Origin: Litorimonas sp964511495
Lineage (GTDB): Bacteria > Pseudomonadota > Alphaproteobacteria > Caulobacterales > Maricaulaceae
DNA: 64,000 bases
NCBI GenBank assembly: GCA_964511495.1
Contig: CAZEFT010000002.1
Coordinates: 145,525 to 209,524 of the forward strand
Direction: 5' to 3'
Below, one piece after another: positions 61,031 to 64,000 of this stretch. The translations under genes and the position numbers were made by a program. Every line of letters begins with the position of its first letter. The first letter of the stretch is position 1. The notes below the pieces were generated by a model. The model ran no database searches and had not been told where the DNA came from. It was given only the letters and a program-made list of their open reading frames with translations.

Positions 61031-61366
61031 ATGAATGACAGCGCTGACATCCAAACGGCCTCGGAAAAATTACAGTCTGCCTTGAAAAAATTAGAGGAGG
61101 CGATGACTCCGCTCCTCTCTGAAATCGGCCAGTTAAAGGCGAAATCAGCCGAATCGGAGAGCTTTACCCAAGACCGCTCCCGACTGGCATCAGAACTGGA
61201 TGAGACGAAAGCAGAGCAAGAAAAACTTGAGGCGGAGCATAAGGCTCTGCAAGACAAACTCCAAACCCGTGAGAGCCAGTTTAAAAACTTGGCCCACGAA
61301 ACGCATATAGAACTGGATCGCGTCATCCGCCATGTTGAAGGCGCGCTCGAAAGGTTACCATCATGA
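61031..61366 (+). CDS. DUF4164-like coiled-coil protein
   Basis: 111 residues from the ATG at 61031. Apart from a short N- and C-terminus it is one long coiled coil (about residues 8-90), rich in Glu, Lys, Leu and Ala, with heptads visible in SEKLQSALKKLEEAMTPLLS. DUF4164-like proteins commonly precede zapA in alphaproteobacteria. A role in division is inferred from the neighbour. It overlaps zapA by 4 bp, so the products are probably made together. Divergent from gap. Confidence 0.8.
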   Translation: MNDSADIQTASEKLQSALKKLEEAMTPLLSEIGQLKAKSAESESFTQDRSRLASELDETKAEQEKLEAEHKALQDKLQTRESQFKNLAHETHIELDRVIRHVEGALERLPS

Positions 61367-61734
61367 TGGGTCGCGTCAGTCTCAATATTAATGGTCGTAA
61401 ATACGGCTTGGGATGTGAACAGGGCGAAGAAGAACGTCTTATGCGTTTGGGCCAGAAACTGGATGACCGCGTCAACGCTATGGCCAATCAATTCGGCCAA
61501 ATCGGTGATCTGCGCCTTTTGGTCATGGCGGGCATCACGCTGCTGGACGAACTCGAAGATCTCTCCGACGGTATCGAAAAGAAAGTTGATGAACATATTG
61601 GCACGGTCCGCAAAGAAAGCGAACAGGCCTTGAAACAAGCCGGCGATGCTGAAACGAAAGCGGCCGCTGGCCTCTTGGAAGCCGCAGACCGCATAGAGAA
61701 ACTCGCAACCAAACTCGCCATGAGAGGCGAGTAG
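61363..61734 (+). CDS. zapA: Cell division protein ZapA
   Basis: 123 residues. The N-terminal beta-hairpin globular domain starts VSLNINGRKYGLGCEQGEEE and continues RLMRLGQKLDDRVNAMANQF. It is followed by a C-terminal coiled coil (about 60-120). ZapA bundles FtsZ protofilaments at the division site. It overlaps the coiled-coil gene by 4 bp. It is longer than enteric ZapA because of a more extended coiled coil. No terminator is evident in the 139-bp gap before the convergent GH2 gene. Confidence 0.92.
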   Translation: MMGRVSLNINGRKYGLGCEQGEEERLMRLGQKLDDRVNAMANQFGQIGDLRLLVMAGITLLDELEDLSDGIEKKVDEHIGTVRKESEQALKQAGDAETKAAAGLLEAADRIEKLATKLAMRGE

Positions 61735-61873
61735 GGAAGGGTTTTAGGCCTGACAGTATATTTCCGCTAAGGCGATTTGTGCACAGTCTTTATTTAGCGA
61801 AATCTAAAACGGCAAATATTACGAGCAAAGTCTCTCCCATTCATTGAACTTAGGATTTAGAGCGCATGAGAGA

Positions 61874-63784
61874 TTAACGCTGACTATCAGGCCAATTGTT
61901 CCTCAACTCTTCATAGTGATCTGATAAGGTGAAAAAGGCCGGTTTGCGCTCTCCTGTTTCGGTGATGACGCCTTTGCGGTTCCAGCCATTTTGATAAATT
62001 GAATGTTGTCGCCGTGGGGAACGGAAATCCTTCAATATCCAAGGCGATATCCCGCGCAGGGACGATATATGCGTACTCATTTCAAGCGTCTCTTGATAGA
62101 TTTCATTCTGATATTCTAAAGAGAATTTTCGTGGCACTTCTTCGCCTGACAATCCGATATAGGCTCCCGCGCCAAATTCAGAAATAATCAGGGGTTTATC
62201 GAAATTTAAATCCCAACGTATGTCGCTGACATCTGCCACAGCTACGGGGCCATACCAACCATCATAAGTATTGACCGAAAGCACATCGAGTTTGTCCGCC
62301 AAAGGATCATTAATCCGTGCTGTTAATACGCCTTTTTCAGTTTTTTTCTGGGTCATAAGAGCGGCTGTCACGAGACGAGATGAGTCAAGCGCACGCGTTT
62401 GTTCGACCAATTCATTCATGAAAATATTGCGGGCATCCGAAATCGGGGTTTCATTGCCGACGCTCCAGAAAAAGATCGACGCGCGGTTTCGATCACGGAT
62501 GATATTATCCCGCATCATGGATTTGGCCAAGTTCAGCGTCGCCGCATCCTCCCAATCTATCCGCCAATAAACGGGTATTTCGCTCCATACGATTAAGCCC
62601 ATTTCATCGGCCATACGGGTCATGACGTCTGAATGTGGATAATGCGCCAGTCGGACAAAATTGCCGTTCAAACCGTCTTTGACTTCGGACAATAAAGCTC
62701 TCGCATTCTCCTGATTTATAAACCTCTGGGGGTTGGTTCCTAATTCTTCCTCATGGATGCTGATGCCGCGCAGAAATATCGGCTCCCCGTTTAATAAGAT
62801 ATCCTCGCCGCGTTGTTCGAGCGTACGAAAGCCTATTGAGTCAGACCAAACATCGCCTTGGGTTGAAATCTTGACGTCATAAAGTTTTGGATTTTCGGGT
62901 GACCAGCGCTCTAAATTTGCTGGGGCCGCTACCTCTGCCTGCCAAAGGCCGTTCTCATCGGTTGTACCTGTGACCGCCAAATTAAGGGTATCAATTTCCA
63001 ATGTCATATCGGTGCCGGATTTACCGATACCGTTAAGCTGGGCCTGTATGAGCAAGCGGTTCTCGAGGTCAATTCTTACCCAAGCGTTTTCGATAAAGGT
63101 CGCAGGACGACGCTGCAAAATGACGGGGCGTGTGATTCCCCCATAAGTTTCCCAGTCCGTAACAGGGGGGGGCACGCTCTGCCAATCCCGACGAGAGTCA
63201 ACACCGACTGTGAGCTTGTTGACGCCGTCTATTGCTATCGCTGAAATTTCAAATGAAAAAGGCGTGAACCCACCCTCATGTTGACCGAGAGACTCACCGT
63301 TGAGATAGACATCAGCTTTGTAATTCACAGCACCAAATTCGAGGAATATCCGTTCGTCTGACTTGGGCGAAATTTCAAATTCCTGCTGATACCAGACGAT
63401 ACCTTGATAATGTCGCATTTCAGGCTCGTGACCGACCCATGCCCCCGGGATTTGGGCCGTCTTTGCGTGATCCATATCATATTCGAACAAGGCCGTTGGA
63501 TTGGCCCGCATCTCATCTTCAACAGAAATGAAATTATAACGGCGACTGCCATACCCGGCCTGACCCCCGTGAAAGCCCGCATAACCATCCGCATAAGGGT
63601 CTACAGACCAGCGCCAAAGACCGGACAAATCCGTATCGCCCCTCTCATTAGCCACGACTGGGGCGAGTTCCTTTTGCGTCACTGCGTTGTTAATTTTTGA
63701 GACATTTTGCGTTGCAGTGTCGTTCTGACAAGCGGCAAAGAGTAAGGTCAATAAAGCCAACAGAAAAAGAATACAGGGTCTCAT
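61874..63784 (-). CDS. Lipoprotein glycoside hydrolase family 2 (beta-glucuronidase/beta-galactosidase type)
   Basis: 636 residues from the ATG at 63784. The signal peptide ends in a lipobox-like LFAAC with Cys19, so it is probably membrane-anchored by lipid. Residues about 50-230 are the GH2 sugar-binding domain, 230-325 the immunoglobulin-like domain, and 326-630 the TIM barrel. The acid/base glutamate is E445 in WSVGNETPISD and the nucleophile E536 in LIISEFGAGAY. The LRGISIHEEE segment and RLAHYPHSDVMTRMADEMGL are family blocks. Substrate specificity is not readable; a beta-glucuronidase-like activity on plant or algal glycans is plausible. Confidence 0.9.
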   Translation of the reverse strand: MRPCILFLLALLTLLFAACQNDTATQNVSKINNAVTQKELAPVVANERGDTDLSGLWRWSVDPYADGYAGFHGGQAGYGSRRYNFISVEDEMRANPTALFEYDMDHAKTAQIPGAWVGHEPEMRHYQGIVWYQQEFEISPKSDERIFLEFGAVNYKADVYLNGESLGQHEGGFTPFSFEISAIAIDGVNKLTVGVDSRRDWQSVPPPVTDWETYGGITRPVILQRRPATFIENAWVRIDLENRLLIQAQLNGIGKSGTDMTLEIDTLNLAVTGTTDENGLWQAEVAAPANLERWSPENPKLYDVKISTQGDVWSDSIGFRTLEQRGEDILLNGEPIFLRGISIHEEELGTNPQRFINQENARALLSEVKDGLNGNFVRLAHYPHSDVMTRMADEMGLIVWSEIPVYWRIDWEDAATLNLAKSMMRDNIIRDRNRASIFFWSVGNETPISDARNIFMNELVEQTRALDSSRLVTAALMTQKKTEKGVLTARINDPLADKLDVLSVNTYDGWYGPVAVADVSDIRWDLNFDKPLIISEFGAGAYIGLSGEEVPRKFSLEYQNEIYQETLEMSTHISSLRGISPWILKDFRSPRRQHSIYQNGWNRKGVITETGERKPAFFTLSDHYEELRNNWPDSQR

Positions 63785-63969
63785 ATTACCTCTCAACGCA
63801 TGATGACCTAGCCCTAAAGCGTCAATTGCTATGACGCAATCTCTGAAAAAGAAGAGAAAAATTGTATCTTTTGGAGAGCGCTGCACAGCTCTTTAGCAGA
63901 TTAATCCGCACTTAGCGTTTTAGAACCCTCAATAAATTCAGTCTGTTGTGAGAAAATAAAGAGAATGAT

Positions 63970-63990
63970 CCCCACATGCTGATAGTGGGG
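63970..63990. other. Short inverted repeat near the window end
   Basis: CCCCAC (63970-63975) and GTGGGG (63985-63990) form a 6-bp stem with a 9-base loop. There is no T-tract on either side, so it is not called a terminator. The stretch 63785-64000 otherwise shows no gene; it should hold the promoter of the GH2 gene. Confidence 0.4.
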
Positions 63991-64000
63991 TATAGTGAGT

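Noticed and set aside
61735..61873. Possible 6S RNA gene downstream of zapA, its common place in alphaproteobacteria
   Set aside because: The gap is only 139 bp and no long near-symmetric hairpin with a central bubble could be traced.

Overview
The window reads as chromosomal DNA of an alphaproteobacterium. Several gene orders are typical of that class: nuoJKLMN-birA-coaX-rnjA-mce-DUF1467-proS-lolC-lolD-dnaE, rpsB-tsf-pyrH-frr-uppS-cdsA-dxr-rseP-bamA-skp-lpxD-fabZ-lpxA-lpxI-lpxB, and trpE-trpG-trpD-trpC near lexA, comEC, gltX and gltA. LexA boxes have the alphaproteobacterial form GTTC-N7-GTTC or GAAC-N7-GAAC. The modest GC content and a SidA-like SOS micropeptide point to the Caulobacter/Maricaulis/Hyphomonas side of the class. 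That last placement is inference.

Layout. 1-5.6 kb: distal membrane-arm genes of NADH dehydrogenase I. 5.6-13 kb: biotin ligase, pantothenate kinase, RNase J, methylmalonyl-CoA epimerase, prolyl-tRNA synthetase and the lipoprotein-release transporter LolC/LolD. 13-18.1 kb: an amino-acid permease on the minus strand, then a divergent SOS-controlled 31-residue membrane peptide directly upstream of dnaE. 18.1-19.5 kb: a gene-poor gap and a stand-alone aminoacyl-phosphatidylglycerol-synthase-type domain protein. 19.7-34.8 kb: a long plus-strand run covering translation factors, isoprenoid and phospholipid synthesis, outer-membrane assembly and lipid A synthesis. 34.8-41.1 kb: gltX-gltA (minus), comEC (plus), lexA (minus), and an AT-rich zinc-ribbon gene that looks split by a one-base frameshift. 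41.1-47.7 kb: a periplasmic folding factor with trpEGDC (minus), divergent from tpiA. 47.7-57.6 kb: accessory genes, namely a CIA30-MipA pair divergent from a MarR regulator with a palindromic operator, a secreted PAN/RPQ-rich protein, a small membrane protein, prfC, a MATCAP/DUF1704 metallopeptidase, hemW-rdgB, and a DUF2975-HTH pair. 57.6-61.7 kb: gap-pgk-fba (minus) divergent from a coiled-coil protein and zapA. 61.9-63.8 kb: a lipoprotein glycoside hydrolase of family GH2.

Most of the window is housekeeping. LexA, its own SOS box and a probable SOS division-inhibitor target are all present, so one regulatory circuit can be read from this DNA alone. The least explained items are the SOS micropeptide at 14542-14637, the PAN/RPQ-rich exported protein, the MATCAP homologue, the frameshifted zinc-ribbon gene and the hairpin abutting the pyrH start. 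No tRNA, rRNA, CRISPR array, insertion sequence or prophage was seen.
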